Shown here: in pieces, positions 40,921-49,722 of the stretch
How positions within the stretch are numbered: the stretch's first letter is position 1
Layout: every line of letters begins with the position of its first letter
Origin: Kordia sp965224175
GTDB lineage: Bacteria > Bacteroidota > Bacteroidia > Flavobacteriales > Flavobacteriaceae
Length of the DNA stretch: 64,000 bases
Reading direction: 5' to 3'
Assembly: GCF_965224175.1 (NCBI RefSeq)
Contig: NZ_OZ245041.1
Span: 1,240,001 to 1,304,000 of the forward strand
Notes under the pieces: generated by a model
Seen by the model: only the letters and a program-made list of their open reading frames with translations
The model's database searches: none
Told to the model about the DNA's origin: nothing
Program-made: the position numbers and the translations under genes

Positions 40921-42201
40921 ATGAATCCAACCAAACAACTACTACAGCAAATCTATAGCTTATCATTTTCTGTCAATTCTGCATCAGGACTTTCATGGAG
41001 TCAAACTGATTGTAAAAGCGGAATGATTGAAATGCAAGCTTATATTTCGCTAGTAGCCAATGATGTATTACAAAAAACAAAAGATATCATTGGAGATTGG
41101 TCTGCCATTTGGGGACCTATTGTATATGCAAACGATCCTACCTCAACGTCTGTACATGCAGACAATACTATGGGAATGTATTACAATGAAAGTGAAAATA
41201 CCATCGTAATTGCAATTGCCGGAACAAATATAAACTCTCCTTACGGTTGGTTTGTAGAAGATTTCTCAGTGAATAAAACATATTCTTGGGAATTAGTAAC
41301 TGGCGCACCAAATTCTGGAAATATTTCCAACGGAACGCATATTGGTCTTGAAATTTTGTTAGGAATGAAAGACAAAAATGGAAAGAATATAGTAACTGCT
41401 TTACAAAATTTTGTGGCTTCATCAAATACTTCCAACATTCAGTTAGCTGTTGCAGGACATAGTTTAGGAGGCGCATTATCACCAACACTAGCTTTGTATT
41501 TATCTGATACTAAAGACGAATGGGATCCAGAGAATAAGACTTCTATTGGCGCATTTCCAACGGCTGGCCCAACTCCTGGCGATGAAGGTTTTGCTTCGTA
41601 CTACGAAAAACAAATTGCTGCCAATAAAATTTACTATTTGAGTCAACACAATGCTATTGATATTGTTCCACATGCTTGGCAAAAAGATGATTTGGCAAAA
41701 ATTCCAACGATTTATGAAGATTATATCAAACCGCCAACTGGAGCCAATCCTTCAGAAACTTTAACTGGAACTTTAGCCAGTGTAGCTGCCTTAAATGCTT
41801 TAGCTACCAAGAATATTATTGGTGTTCCTGTGAATCGTTACCAACAAATATCACCTTCTACAACACTGAATGGAACATTTAATACTGAGATTGATGATAA
41901 AATTTCAAAGACTCTAAAATATATAAAATTTGTACTTCCATTAGCATTAGGGAAATATGCTGCTTACTTACGAAACTTGGTTCGTTTTGCTGCACAAGCA
42001 GGAACGCAGCACGTTACAGCGTATTATTCGCTTTTGGATATTGAACAGTTTATGGACGCATATAAAGAAATTTTGAGTCAACATAAACCTAAAGGTCAAG
42101 TAGTTTTAGAACCGTATGAAACTGCTGTAAAAGAAATTGCTAAAGTAGATTTACAGAAAATTGACGAAGCTGCTATGAAATTAGCAAAAGATAATCACTA
42201 G
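40921..42201 (+). CDS. Lipase family (class 3) alpha/beta hydrolase
   Basis: 426 residues without a clear signal peptide. Strand VIAIAGTN supplies the oxyanion region. The nucleophile elbow is AVAGHSLGGALS with Ser181; then AFPTAGPTPGDEGFASYY and NAIDIVPHAW provide a likely catalytic Asp and His surroundings. This is the lipase_3 (fungal lipase-like) pattern. The C-terminal 140 residues are helical and unrecognised. Hydrolyses acyl esters; lipid specificity unknown. Monocistronic, followed by a terminator. Confidence 0.88.
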   Translation: MNPTKQLLQQIYSLSFSVNSASGLSWSQTDCKSGMIEMQAYISLVANDVLQKTKDIIGDWSAIWGPIVYANDPTSTSVHADNTMGMYYNESENTIVIAIAGTNINSPYGWFVEDFSVNKTYSWELVTGAPNSGNISNGTHIGLEILLGMKDKNGKNIVTALQNFVASSNTSNIQLAVAGHSLGGALSPTLALYLSDTKDEWDPENKTSIGAFPTAGPTPGDEGFASYYEKQIAANKIYYLSQHNAIDIVPHAWQKDDLAKIPTIYEDYIKPPTGANPSETLTGTLASVAALNALATKNIIGVPVNRYQQISPSTTLNGTFNTEIDDKISKTLKYIKFVLPLALGKYAAYLRNLVRFAAQAGTQHVTAYYSLLDIEQFMDAYKEILSQHKPKGQVVLEPYETAVKEIAKVDLQKIDEAAMKLAKDNH

Positions 42202-42245
42202 ACTATTTAGGATAGTGGCTAACCAACCATTTATTTTATTGTTCA

Positions 42246-42293
42246 AAAAAAATGTTTCCTGAAAAATCGTAAGATTCCACGGAAACATTTTTT
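42246..42293. terminator. Bidirectional terminator
   Basis: AAAAAATGTTTCC pairs with GGAAACATTTTTT around a partly structured 20-nt loop, between convergent genes ending at 42201 and 42340. Confidence 0.75.
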
Positions 42294-42339
42294 ATTATCT
42301 ATTTTGTTCGAAATTACACTTTGCGCGTATGTAAATTAA

Positions 42340-43791
42340 TTACAGGAAATGCTTTCCAAATCCAATAGAATCGAAAGTAAAAGCAGTACTATTTTCAGAT
42401 TTATCTAGTTTATTATTGATCGTTAATGCCCATAAAATTAATTCTTTACAGAAGGCTTGATCTTCTTTACTGTAATCAGTTGCATATTCTTTGATGACTT
42501 CTTCTAATGGTGTAACTAATTGTAAACTTTCGTAGAACTCATCGTCTGTAGCTGTGTAGTTGAGTTCTAAAAAGTTATCATCAAACCAGCTTACAACATC
42601 TGTATATGTCGTTTTTACGCCTTCTTTTTCTAGTTTAGGTACGCGTGGAAAGATATCTTCAAATTGTGTCATTACTGCATCATCAATGAGTATTTTTGCT
42701 ACTTCATCTGCGCCTTCTTGTTCACCTTCATAGACCAATTCAATTTTTCCTGTGATGGATGGAATGATCGACATAAAATCTACCAAACGAACCGTGGTTT
42801 TTTCATCTCCTGTTTCAATCAAACGTAACTTTGCCGCTGCTATTAGGTTTTCCATCGCGCTAATCGTTAAACGTGCACTTACACCACTTTTAGCATCTAC
42901 ATATTCACTGTTTCGCGCCGAAAAAGCAACTTGTTCTAATAAGTCTTTTGCCAAACTAGGTATTTGTATTGCCGATTTGTCTTCTGTAGAAACTTTTGCT
43001 TCTTGCGCTGTAATTTCACGTGCCAGTTGAATTGATTTTGGATAATGCGTAAAAATTTGTGACCCGATTCTATCTTTTAACGGCGTTACAATGCTTCCTC
43101 TATTGGTATAATCTTCTGGGTTTGCCGTAAATACAAATTGAATATCCAACGGCATTCGCAACTGAAAACCGCGAATTTGCACGTCACCTTCTTGTAAAAT
43201 ATTGAATAGAGATACTTGAATTCTTGCTTGTAAATCAGGAAGTTCGTTGATTACAAATATCGAGCGGTTTGCACGCGGAATCATTCCGTAGTGTAATACA
43301 CGTTCATCAGAATATGGCAGTTTTAAAGTCGCAGCTTTTATCGGATCAATGTCACCAATCAAATCAGACACATTTACATCTGGTGTCGCTAATTTTTCAA
43401 AGAATCGTTCCGAACGATGTACCCAAACAATCGGTGTTTCGTCTCCGTGCTCAGCGAGTATATCTCTTGCATATTTTGAAATGGGTTCAAACGGACTATC
43501 GTTAATTTCAGAACCTTTTACAATGGGCATATATTCGTCTAATAAATCGACCATACTACGAGCAATTCGTGTCTTTGCCTGTCCGCGTAAACCTAATAAA
43601 TTGATATGATGCCCAGCTAGAATTGCTTTTTTTAATTGTGGAATTACAGTGTCTTCATATCCCAATAAACCTTCAAAAATGGGTTCATTTGCTTTGATAC
43701 GTTGTATTAGATTTGCTTGTAATTCTTCACTAATCGTTTTATGTGTATATCCAGCATCTTTTAATTCTTTGAATGTGATTTCTTTTTGCAT
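42340..43791 (-). CDS. MoxR-like / magnesium-chelatase-type AAA+ ATPase
   Basis: 483 residues. The Walker A position is NLLGLRGQAKTR (67-75), where Ala replaces the Gly before Lys. Walker B is SIFVINELPDL with Asn in place of Asp. Sensor-1 FVFTANPEDYTNRG and VTPLKDRIGSQI (Arg finger region) are intact. These substitutions are shared by a Bacteroidota group of ChlI/MoxR-like proteins often annotated as sigma-54-interacting regulators, although it has no GAFTGA loop. The likely partner is the vWA protein encoded at 45957, as in chelatase-type ATPase/vWA pairs. Three plus-strand genes separate the two. Confidence 0.85.
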   Translation of the reverse strand: MQKEITFKELKDAGYTHKTISEELQANLIQRIKANEPIFEGLLGYEDTVIPQLKKAILAGHHINLLGLRGQAKTRIARSMVDLLDEYMPIVKGSEINDSPFEPISKYARDILAEHGDETPIVWVHRSERFFEKLATPDVNVSDLIGDIDPIKAATLKLPYSDERVLHYGMIPRANRSIFVINELPDLQARIQVSLFNILQEGDVQIRGFQLRMPLDIQFVFTANPEDYTNRGSIVTPLKDRIGSQIFTHYPKSIQLAREITAQEAKVSTEDKSAIQIPSLAKDLLEQVAFSARNSEYVDAKSGVSARLTISAMENLIAAAKLRLIETGDEKTTVRLVDFMSIIPSITGKIELVYEGEQEGADEVAKILIDDAVMTQFEDIFPRVPKLEKEGVKTTYTDVVSWFDDNFLELNYTATDDEFYESLQLVTPLEEVIKEYATDYSKEDQAFCKELILWALTINNKLDKSENSTAFTFDSIGFGKHFL

Positions 43792-44086
43792 GTTTTTTTC
43801 TTCTTTTTCATTAGTTGTCAGAAACTCTATAAAATTAATGCATACGGTTCTTTTTCCGAAATATAGTGCATGTTTTTCGCTAACAATTCTTGAAAAAATT
43901 TATTTAATAGTAATGTTAGTGTATAATCTATCTTTTAGATTCGACAGACCTTTATACAAATCGCAAGACAACTATTGGAGTCATAACCATCAATCATTGT
44001 TTTAATTTGTACTTTAGAAAAAATTATAAAATATAGTGAAGAGTATGAAAAACGTACTTTTTACTGACGAACCATTACATTAAATA

Positions 44087-44674
44087 ATGAAAACGAATAC
44101 TTCTAATTTTATTGACTATATAAAAAATTCCATTCCACTTTCTGATGAAGAAGAGTTGTTAGTATTATCTAAAATAAGCAGCAGAAAGTATTTAAAAGGC
44201 CAATATATATTACAGCAAGGAGATTTATGTAAAACATTAAACTTTGTTGTTTCTGGCGTTACAAAGACTTTTCATATTGATGATGAAGGTAACGAGCATA
44301 TTTTTCGATTTGCAATTGAAAATTGGTGGGCAACTGATTTGCCTAGTTTTATTAATCAAGATATTGCAAATACAAATATTCAATGTTTGGAAAATACTGA
44401 AGTTATTCAAATTTCATTACAAAATTTTGAGCGTTTAAATGTTGAAATTCCACAATTTGAGCATTTTTTTCGCATTCTTTTTCAAAGAGTTTCTATAGCG
44501 CTTGAGAAACGCATCATTAACAATTTAAGTTTTCCTGCTAAAGAAAGATATTTATTATTCAGACAAGAATATAAAGCATTTGAACAGCGAATACCTCAAT
44601 ATATGATAGCATCTTATTTAGGCATTTCTAAACAGTACTTAAGTGAAATACGCAATCTATTAACTTCCAATTGA
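44087..44674 (+). CDS. Crp/Fnr-family transcriptional regulator
   Basis: 195 residues: cyclic-nucleotide-binding-like beta-roll (about 15-120; YLKGQYILQQGDLCKTLNFVVSGVTKTF) and a C-terminal helical region ending in an HTH (PQYMIASYLGISKQYLSEIRNLL). The phosphate-binding cassette residues of true cAMP receptors are not evident, and there are no Fe-S cysteines, so the effector is unknown. It precedes an AhpD-like gene and a membrane protein in the same direction, which it may control. Confidence 0.9.
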   Translation: MKTNTSNFIDYIKNSIPLSDEEELLVLSKISSRKYLKGQYILQQGDLCKTLNFVVSGVTKTFHIDDEGNEHIFRFAIENWWATDLPSFINQDIANTNIQCLENTEVIQISLQNFERLNVEIPQFEHFFRILFQRVSIALEKRIINNLSFPAKERYLLFRQEYKAFEQRIPQYMIASYLGISKQYLSEIRNLLTSN

Positions 44675-44765
44675 AAAATGTTCAACTACCTGAACAAAAT
44701 TTCTTCAGATAGCTGAATTCACATCGTTTTTTGTATCTCCATCTTTGCACAATAAAATACAAAAA

Positions 44766-45314
44766 ATGAAAACAAATTTAAAAATCAACTTCGAAGTTCC
44801 TAATAGGGAACAAATGTCTGTAGACAACTTACCAACGTATGATACCATCGTAAAATCGGTAGGTTTTATGCCCAACCTTTTTGCTACATTAGGATTGTCT
44901 GATAATGGATTGAAACGTTATATCTCTTTTCAAAATGAGAAATCTTCCTTGAGCAATAAAGAAAAAGAAGCCATCAACCTAGTGGTTAGTGAAGTAAATG
45001 AATGTGACTATTGTAGAGCTGCTCATACTGCAATTGGAAAAATGAATGGGTTTACTGATGAACAAGCTCTTGAGTTAAGAAGTGGTCAAGTTTCTTTTGA
45101 TAGTAAGTTAAACGCGCTAGTAAAACTAAGCCAAAATATTGTACATACGCGCGGAAAAGTAACATCTCAATATTTAGAATTATTTTTCAATGAAGGCTAT
45201 AACCAAGGTCATTTAGTAGATGTTATTTTACAGATTGGAGAAAAAACAATGACAAATTATCTTCATAATATTACTCAAATACCAATTGATTTTCCTGAAG
45301 TCGCAAATATTTAA
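44766..45314 (+). CDS. Carboxymuconolactone decarboxylase / AhpD-like protein
   Basis: 182 residues from ATG 44766 (an in-frame TTG at 44745 lies in promoter-like sequence and is less likely). The AhpD-type redox motif is NECDYCRAAH, with the CxxC pair and the His three residues later. Upstream is LSNKEKEAINLVVSEVN as in the family. AhpD-like proteins are small peroxidase partners that reduce alkyl peroxides through a dithiol cycle. It sits between a Crp/Fnr gene and a membrane protein gene 5 bp downstream, an apparent redox-responsive unit. Confidence 0.88.
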   Translation: MKTNLKINFEVPNREQMSVDNLPTYDTIVKSVGFMPNLFATLGLSDNGLKRYISFQNEKSSLSNKEKEAINLVVSEVNECDYCRAAHTAIGKMNGFTDEQALELRSGQVSFDSKLNALVKLSQNIVHTRGKVTSQYLELFFNEGYNQGHLVDVILQIGEKTMTNYLHNITQIPIDFPEVANI

Positions 45315-45319
45315 AAAAC

Positions 45320-45829
45320 ATGGAACAACATAAAACCACTTCTTTTTTATCATTTGATTTTACGAGATCATCAAGTCCTACCAAAACGATTTTATGGTCT
45401 GGTTTAATTTCAGGTATTCTAGATTCAATTGCAGGAGTAATAGTTTATTATATTTATTTTAACTTAAATCCTTTACAAGTATTACAGTTTATAGCAGCAG
45501 GTGTTTACGGTCCAGAAGCCATAAACGGAGGAATAGGAATGATTTTAATGGGAACTTTTTTCCATTTCTTGATCGCTTATGTAGCTGCTATTATTTACTT
45601 TTTTGCTTATCCAAACATAAGTTTATTACGCAATAACAAAGTGTTAATGGGACTACTTTATGGTTTTGTCATTTGGTTATTTATGAATTTATTGGTTTTA
45701 CCAAACTCAAATATTCCAAAAGCACCTTTTGATATGGGATTGGCGATTGTAGGGATTGTATGGCACATGGTATTGGTTGGATTACCAATTGCTTTGATTA
45801 CCTCTAAATATTTAAAAAAAGAACACTAA
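45320..45829 (+). CDS. Hypothetical four-TM membrane protein
   Basis: 169 residues with hydrophobic helices at about 25-45, 68-90, 105-125 and 135-158. Short conserved-looking loops (SGLISGILDSIAGVIVYYIYF, GGIGMILMGTFFHFLIAYVAAIIYFFAYP) resemble small uncharacterised membrane proteins of Bacteroidota that accompany AhpD-like genes. Five bp after the AhpD-like gene, so the same operon. Function unknown. Confidence 0.8.
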   Translation: MEQHKTTSFLSFDFTRSSSPTKTILWSGLISGILDSIAGVIVYYIYFNLNPLQVLQFIAAGVYGPEAINGGIGMILMGTFFHFLIAYVAAIIYFFAYPNISLLRNNKVLMGLLYGFVIWLFMNLLVLPNSNIPKAPFDMGLAIVGIVWHMVLVGLPIALITSKYLKKEH

Positions 45830-45830
45830 G

Positions 45831-45870
45831 TCAACGACTTCGGTGCAGTTACATCTCGATGATCGAGTTA
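45831..45870. repeat. Partial inverted copy of the element at 47145
   Basis: GTCAAC, CTTCGGTGCA and the 13-bp palindrome CTCGATGATCGAG (45855-45867) appear in the same order as on the minus strand of 47145-47254, but with the middle about 65 bp missing. Confidence 0.55.
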
Positions 45871-45885
45871 AAACATAAAGTAATA

Positions 45886-45924
45886 TGTAAAAAAGGACAT
45901 TTGATCGTAAATGTCCTTTTTTAT
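45886..45924. terminator. Bidirectional terminator
   Basis: AAAAAAGGACATTT pairs with AAATGTCCTTTTTT around GATCGT, between convergent genes ending at 45829 and 45957. Confidence 0.85.
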
Positions 45925-45956
45925 GTTTTAAATTATAATGTATTGAATATGATATT

Positions 45957-47105
45957 TTATATTCTTCTTTTTCTATTTTTTTCGTAATCTTCAAAAATCA
46001 TTTGTCCCAAGCCAGATAGACCTGTTAAGAAGGCTTTTCCCCTATTCTGTTCTGTAAATAGTTCTACAAATCGTCTTAGGTATGGATCTTGAGCAATCAT
46101 GAAAGTTGTGATTGGAATTTTGAGTTTTCGTGCTTGCGCAGCTTTGTTTAAACATTGCGAAACGATACGTTCGTCCAAACCAAAACTATTTTTATAAAAT
46201 TCGCCATTAGGCAAGGTTAAACAGCTTGGTTTTCCGTCTGTAATCATAAAAATTTGTTTGTTGGTATTTCGCTTTCGGCGGAGAATATCCATAGCTAATT
46301 CTAAGCCAGCCACCGTATTTGTATGATATGGACCTACTTTTAAATATGGTAAATCTTTAATTTTGATCGGCCATGCTTCATTTCCAAAAACAATGACATC
46401 AATAGAATCTTTTGGATATTTCCTATGAATCAACTCTACCAAAGCCATCGCTACTTTTTTTGCTGGTGTGATACGATCTTCTCCATACAGAATCATGGAA
46501 TGACTGATATCAATCATTAAAACCGTGCTCATTTGCGCTTTGTGCTTAGTTTCTTCTACGATTAAATCATTTTCAGTAATTCGCAAATCACCAATTCCGT
46601 TATTGACTTGTGCATTTTTGATACTTTCCGTCATGTTTATCATTGCCAAATCGTCACCAAATTGGTACGCACGATGTTCTCCGTTATGCTCATCGCCCTT
46701 TCCTAATTTGGTTGTTGTATGATTTCCTAAACCGCTTTTTTTAAGTTTTCCGAATATTTGTTCTAAAGCATATGCACGCAGAGCAGATTCTAATTTTGCA
46801 GTCAATATGTTTTTACCTTTTCCGCTTCCTGTTCCTGTATTTCCTTTTTCAGGATCAATTTCTTCTTTGATGTAACCACGTTTCTTTAAATCGTCTTCAA
46901 AGTCTTGTAATGTATATTCATCAGTAAAGATATTGTATTCTTTATCGAGCGTATCAAGCCAATCAAAAGCTTCTTCAATATCGCCTGATGTATGTGTTAG
47001 AATGTCTTTAAAAATATCAAACACACGTTCAAAATGTGATACTTCTTTTGGAATATGCTTGCTAAATGTAAAGCCTTTTCCGTAGTTAAAATTCATTTCG
47101 CTCAT
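45957..47105 (-). CDS. vWA-domain protein, likely partner of the MoxR-like ATPase
   Basis: 382 residues, cytoplasmic. The N-terminal 190 residues include an acidic/helical region and NTGTGSGKGKNILTAKLESALRAYALEQIFGKL. The vWA domain (about 190-360) has a complete MIDAS: MIDISHSM (about 197-202), a Thr in the TNTVAG segment, and FMITDGKPS. This is the CoxE/chelatase-subunit-D-like type that works with MoxR-class ATPases. It is flanked by inverted copies of a palindromic element. Interaction with the ATPase at 42340 is inferred from family practice. Confidence 0.88.
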   Translation of the reverse strand: MSEMNFNYGKGFTFSKHIPKEVSHFERVFDIFKDILTHTSGDIEEAFDWLDTLDKEYNIFTDEYTLQDFEDDLKKRGYIKEEIDPEKGNTGTGSGKGKNILTAKLESALRAYALEQIFGKLKKSGLGNHTTTKLGKGDEHNGEHRAYQFGDDLAMINMTESIKNAQVNNGIGDLRITENDLIVEETKHKAQMSTVLMIDISHSMILYGEDRITPAKKVAMALVELIHRKYPKDSIDVIVFGNEAWPIKIKDLPYLKVGPYHTNTVAGLELAMDILRRKRNTNKQIFMITDGKPSCLTLPNGEFYKNSFGLDERIVSQCLNKAAQARKLKIPITTFMIAQDPYLRRFVELFTEQNRGKAFLTGLSGLGQMIFEDYEKNRKRRI

Positions 47106-47144
47106 GAATTGTTCCTTTCTTTTTTCAGTTTTGCTAGTAAAGAT

Positions 47145-47254
47145 GTTTTTTTACTCGATCATCGAGATTTAAATACTCCGACACTTGCGTCAAAATATTT
47201 TTCATTATTTCTGTTCAATATTTCGTGGACTTGCCTCGAAGGAGTTGACTAGCT
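47145..47254. repeat. Palindrome-bearing intergenic element
   Basis: Contains CTCGATCATCGAG (47154-47166), a 13-bp palindrome, and ends in GACTTGCCTCGAAGGAGTTGAC (22 bp, 47229-47250), whose complement resembles the start of the element at 45831. Possibly an operator or the remains of a mobile repeat. The rest of 47106-47436 shows no gene. Confidence 0.5.
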
Positions 47255-47436
47255 TTTCTTTTTATTGTAAAAATACGGAAAAGATTGGAGAATGAAGATT
47301 TGTTGTTTAGAATGAATGTGATAATATTCAGTTTCACCTCAGAGTATTTTATAACATGTGTTCCGTAGCTAAATACGAAAGTTAGTAAATAAAAACTGAA
47401 TTGAAAGTTCATTAAAGTTTAACAAGCAAACTAAGA

Positions 47437-48315
47437 CTAACTACATTTCATGTTTTCTATAAAGAGCTTGATTTCTTTTAAATTACTATTTTTAAGTTTA
47501 TATGAATAAAACAACTTTTGTACTATTGTTTTAGTATACTTCATTGGTGTTTTTATCAAATTTTCGTTTAATTCATCTTCACATAGATATTTAGGAACTA
47601 TACTTAATCCTTCATTATTTTTTAAAATTTCTATAATGTCTAAATAAGATGGCAAAATATATCTTGGAACTATTTTAGGGTTTGTATTAAATCTAGCATC
47701 CCAGAATTTTTTTATGTCATATTGATTATTGTCATAAACAAACCAAGATTGCTTCTGTAACCATTTGATCAGTTTTTCTTCATTTTTTTCTATCTCTATC
47801 GGAATAGAAACAGTATTTGAACTAATTAATTCTAACTCTTCATTTTTTATATGTATGAATTGATGATCATAAATATCATGCTTTTTTATTCCAACTAATA
47901 ATTGAATTTTATCCATTTCAAGAGCTTCAATTAATTCTTTTTCATTTCCAAAATGAGTTACTATATACATATCAAAAGAATAAATTTGATGTATTAATTC
48001 TTTTTTAAAAAAATCTGTAGTACAACCAATCGTTATTGCATAGCGTTGTTTTTTTGCTCTTTGATTTGAATAATATTCTACTTTTTCTAATTCTTGTAAT
48101 GGATTGTTAATTTGTGAATATAAAAATTTCCCATACTCGGTAGCTGTTAATTTTCGAGTTGTTCTTTCAAATAGTTTTTTTCCAATGTGACTTTCTAATG
48201 CAGCTAAATGTTTGCTAACTCCTGGTTGTGTCATATGTAACTTTTTTGAAGCTTCTGTGAGGCTATTACACTCATAAATTACACTAAAAGTTCTCAACCA
48301 CTCTAAATTAATCAT
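47437..48315 (-). CDS. LysR-family transcriptional regulator
   Basis: 292 residues with the N-terminal winged HTH (LEWLRTFSVIYECNSLTEASKKLHMTQPGVSKHLAALE, about 4-42) and a substrate-binding domain beginning around residue 90 (YAITIGCTTDFF). It is divergent from the azoreductase-like gene, 79 bp apart, the classical arrangement in which the regulator controls its neighbour. Effector unknown. Confidence 0.95.
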   Translation of the reverse strand: MINLEWLRTFSVIYECNSLTEASKKLHMTQPGVSKHLAALESHIGKKLFERTTRKLTATEYGKFLYSQINNPLQELEKVEYYSNQRAKKQRYAITIGCTTDFFKKELIHQIYSFDMYIVTHFGNEKELIEALEMDKIQLLVGIKKHDIYDHQFIHIKNEELELISSNTVSIPIEIEKNEEKLIKWLQKQSWFVYDNNQYDIKKFWDARFNTNPKIVPRYILPSYLDIIEILKNNEGLSIVPKYLCEDELNENLIKTPMKYTKTIVQKLFYSYKLKNSNLKEIKLFIENMKCS

Positions 48316-48371
48316 AACACTAGTTATTAATTACCAAACAAAAATAATTAAAATTATCAATGCATTGAATC

Positions 48372-48379
48372 TATATTTG
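48372..48379 (+). promoter_or_regulatory. -7 promoter element of the azoreductase-like gene
   Basis: TATATTTG, exact consensus, 16 bp upstream of the ATG. The 79-bp divergent spacer also holds ATTAAAATTATCAAT-type dyads that could bind the LysR protein. Confidence 0.6.
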
Positions 48380-48394
48380 TAAAAAATAGAAACA

Positions 48395-49015
48395 ATGACA
48401 AAAACATTAGTAATAAATTATACACCTAGAAAAGGTTCTTACACAAAAATTTTATTTGATGAATTTGTAGAACTCGCAAAAGGGAAAACAGAAATGAAAT
48501 ATTTAAATTTAGCAGAAACTCCGCCTGAATTATTATTAAAGAAAAATTTGAATTTAGTCATGGAATGGAATGCAGGCAAGAGAAATTTTTCAGAAGAAGA
48601 ACTCTTTGCTTTATCTAATCATCATAAACTGATAGAAGAAGTTATTGAGGTTGATAATATTGTATTGGCTTTTCCTATTTACAATTTTACAATGCCAGCA
48701 ACAGTGAAGGCTTGGATAGATGCTATTGTAGTTAGTGATAAGACATTTTCTTTTAGTCCTGAAACTGGTTTTATTGGTCTTTGTAATGATAAAAAAGCGC
48801 TATCAATCATAGTTAGTGGATTCGATTATGATGACTCTAGCACTCTTAAAGAGTTTGCTTCTTCTACATTAAAACAAAATTTTGATTTTATGGGTATTTC
48901 TTCAGAACAAATTACAGCTTTTGGTGTAGATCAACATAGAGATCAATTGAATTCAATTCTTGAAAATGCTAAATTTCAAATAAAAAATTTGATTGATCGA
49001 TGGTTTCCAAATTAA
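48395..49015 (+). CDS. FMN-dependent NAD(P)H azoreductase-like flavoprotein
   Basis: 206 residues of flavodoxin-like fold: PRKGSYTKILFDEF phosphate-binding loop region near the N-terminus, VLAFPIYNFTMPATVKAWIDAIV (the AzoR family block contacting FMN), and FSPETGFIGL. Reduces quinones or azo compounds by two-electron transfer. Divergent from the LysR gene, which probably regulates it in response to a quinone-like compound. Confidence 0.9.
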   Translation: MTKTLVINYTPRKGSYTKILFDEFVELAKGKTEMKYLNLAETPPELLLKKNLNLVMEWNAGKRNFSEEELFALSNHHKLIEEVIEVDNIVLAFPIYNFTMPATVKAWIDAIVVSDKTFSFSPETGFIGLCNDKKALSIIVSGFDYDDSSTLKEFASSTLKQNFDFMGISSEQITAFGVDQHRDQLNSILENAKFQIKNLIDRWFPN

Positions 49016-49033
49016 TCCAAGATTTGTTGATTG

Positions 49034-49654
49034 TTACTTTATCCGCTGATACATTTGTATTTTATCAATATAAATTTCTTCTTGCTTGAAAAAGTCTTTA
49101 ATAGTTCCACTAATTTGAAAGCCCATCTTTTGATATAAATTATATCCGATTGCGTTAGAAGCATATACATCTAACCAAATGAGTTCTAATTTAGATTGGT
49201 TTTTTGCCCATTCTAAAGCACACTTGATTAAAATTTTACCTAAACCTTGATTTCTACAGTTTTCATGAATTCCCATACCAAGCATTGCCGTATGACTTAT
49301 TTTTGACCTTTTACTTCCTGTTAAGTCAATATTTCCGACAAGTTCGCCATTATATTCCGCAACTAAAAAGATACTGTTTTTACTTTCTGCATATTCCTTA
49401 ATGAGATTTGTTTCTCTTTGTACATCATTTGGATATTCGTCCAAAGTTAGTGGAAGCGTGCTTGTGTTTCTGATGTATCCTCTTTTTAGGTCAAGAATGG
49501 CTTGTGCTTCTTTTTCTTCAGGCAATCTAATTGTAATTTGCTTACCTGATTTTAATACGTAATTTGTTTCTTGAAAGCTCAATTGATATTCTTTTAATAA
49601 TTCATAAAGTACTAAATAAAAATCAAACAGAAAATTCCAGTCAAAAACATGCAT
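49034..49654 (-). CDS. GNAT-family N-acetyltransferase
   Basis: Acetyl-CoA-binding motif A is ENCRNQGLGKILIKCALEWA (about 134-153), with LIWLDVYASNAIGYNLYQKMGFQISG as motif B. This matches RimJ/RimL- or PhnO-like GNATs. The first 25 residues (MHVFDWNFLFDFYLVLYELLKEYQL) look unlike the family, and the real start may be the TTG near residue 25. Acceptor substrate unknown. Confidence 0.85.
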   Translation of the reverse strand: MHVFDWNFLFDFYLVLYELLKEYQLSFQETNYVLKSGKQITIRLPEEKEAQAILDLKRGYIRNTSTLPLTLDEYPNDVQRETNLIKEYAESKNSIFLVAEYNGELVGNIDLTGSKRSKISHTAMLGMGIHENCRNQGLGKILIKCALEWAKNQSKLELIWLDVYASNAIGYNLYQKMGFQISGTIKDFFKQEEIYIDKIQMYQRIK

Positions 49655-49722
49655 ATAGCCTTGTCTTTTAACTGGAATTTATTTTTAACTACTACTTGTA
49701 ATTAAGAATCAATATACTAAGT

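Noticed and set aside
42340..43791. The ATPase as a sigma-54 activator for the small RNA promoters
   Set aside because: It has no GAFTGA loop and no DNA-binding domain, and groups with MoxR/ChlI-type proteins, so it cannot be the required activator.
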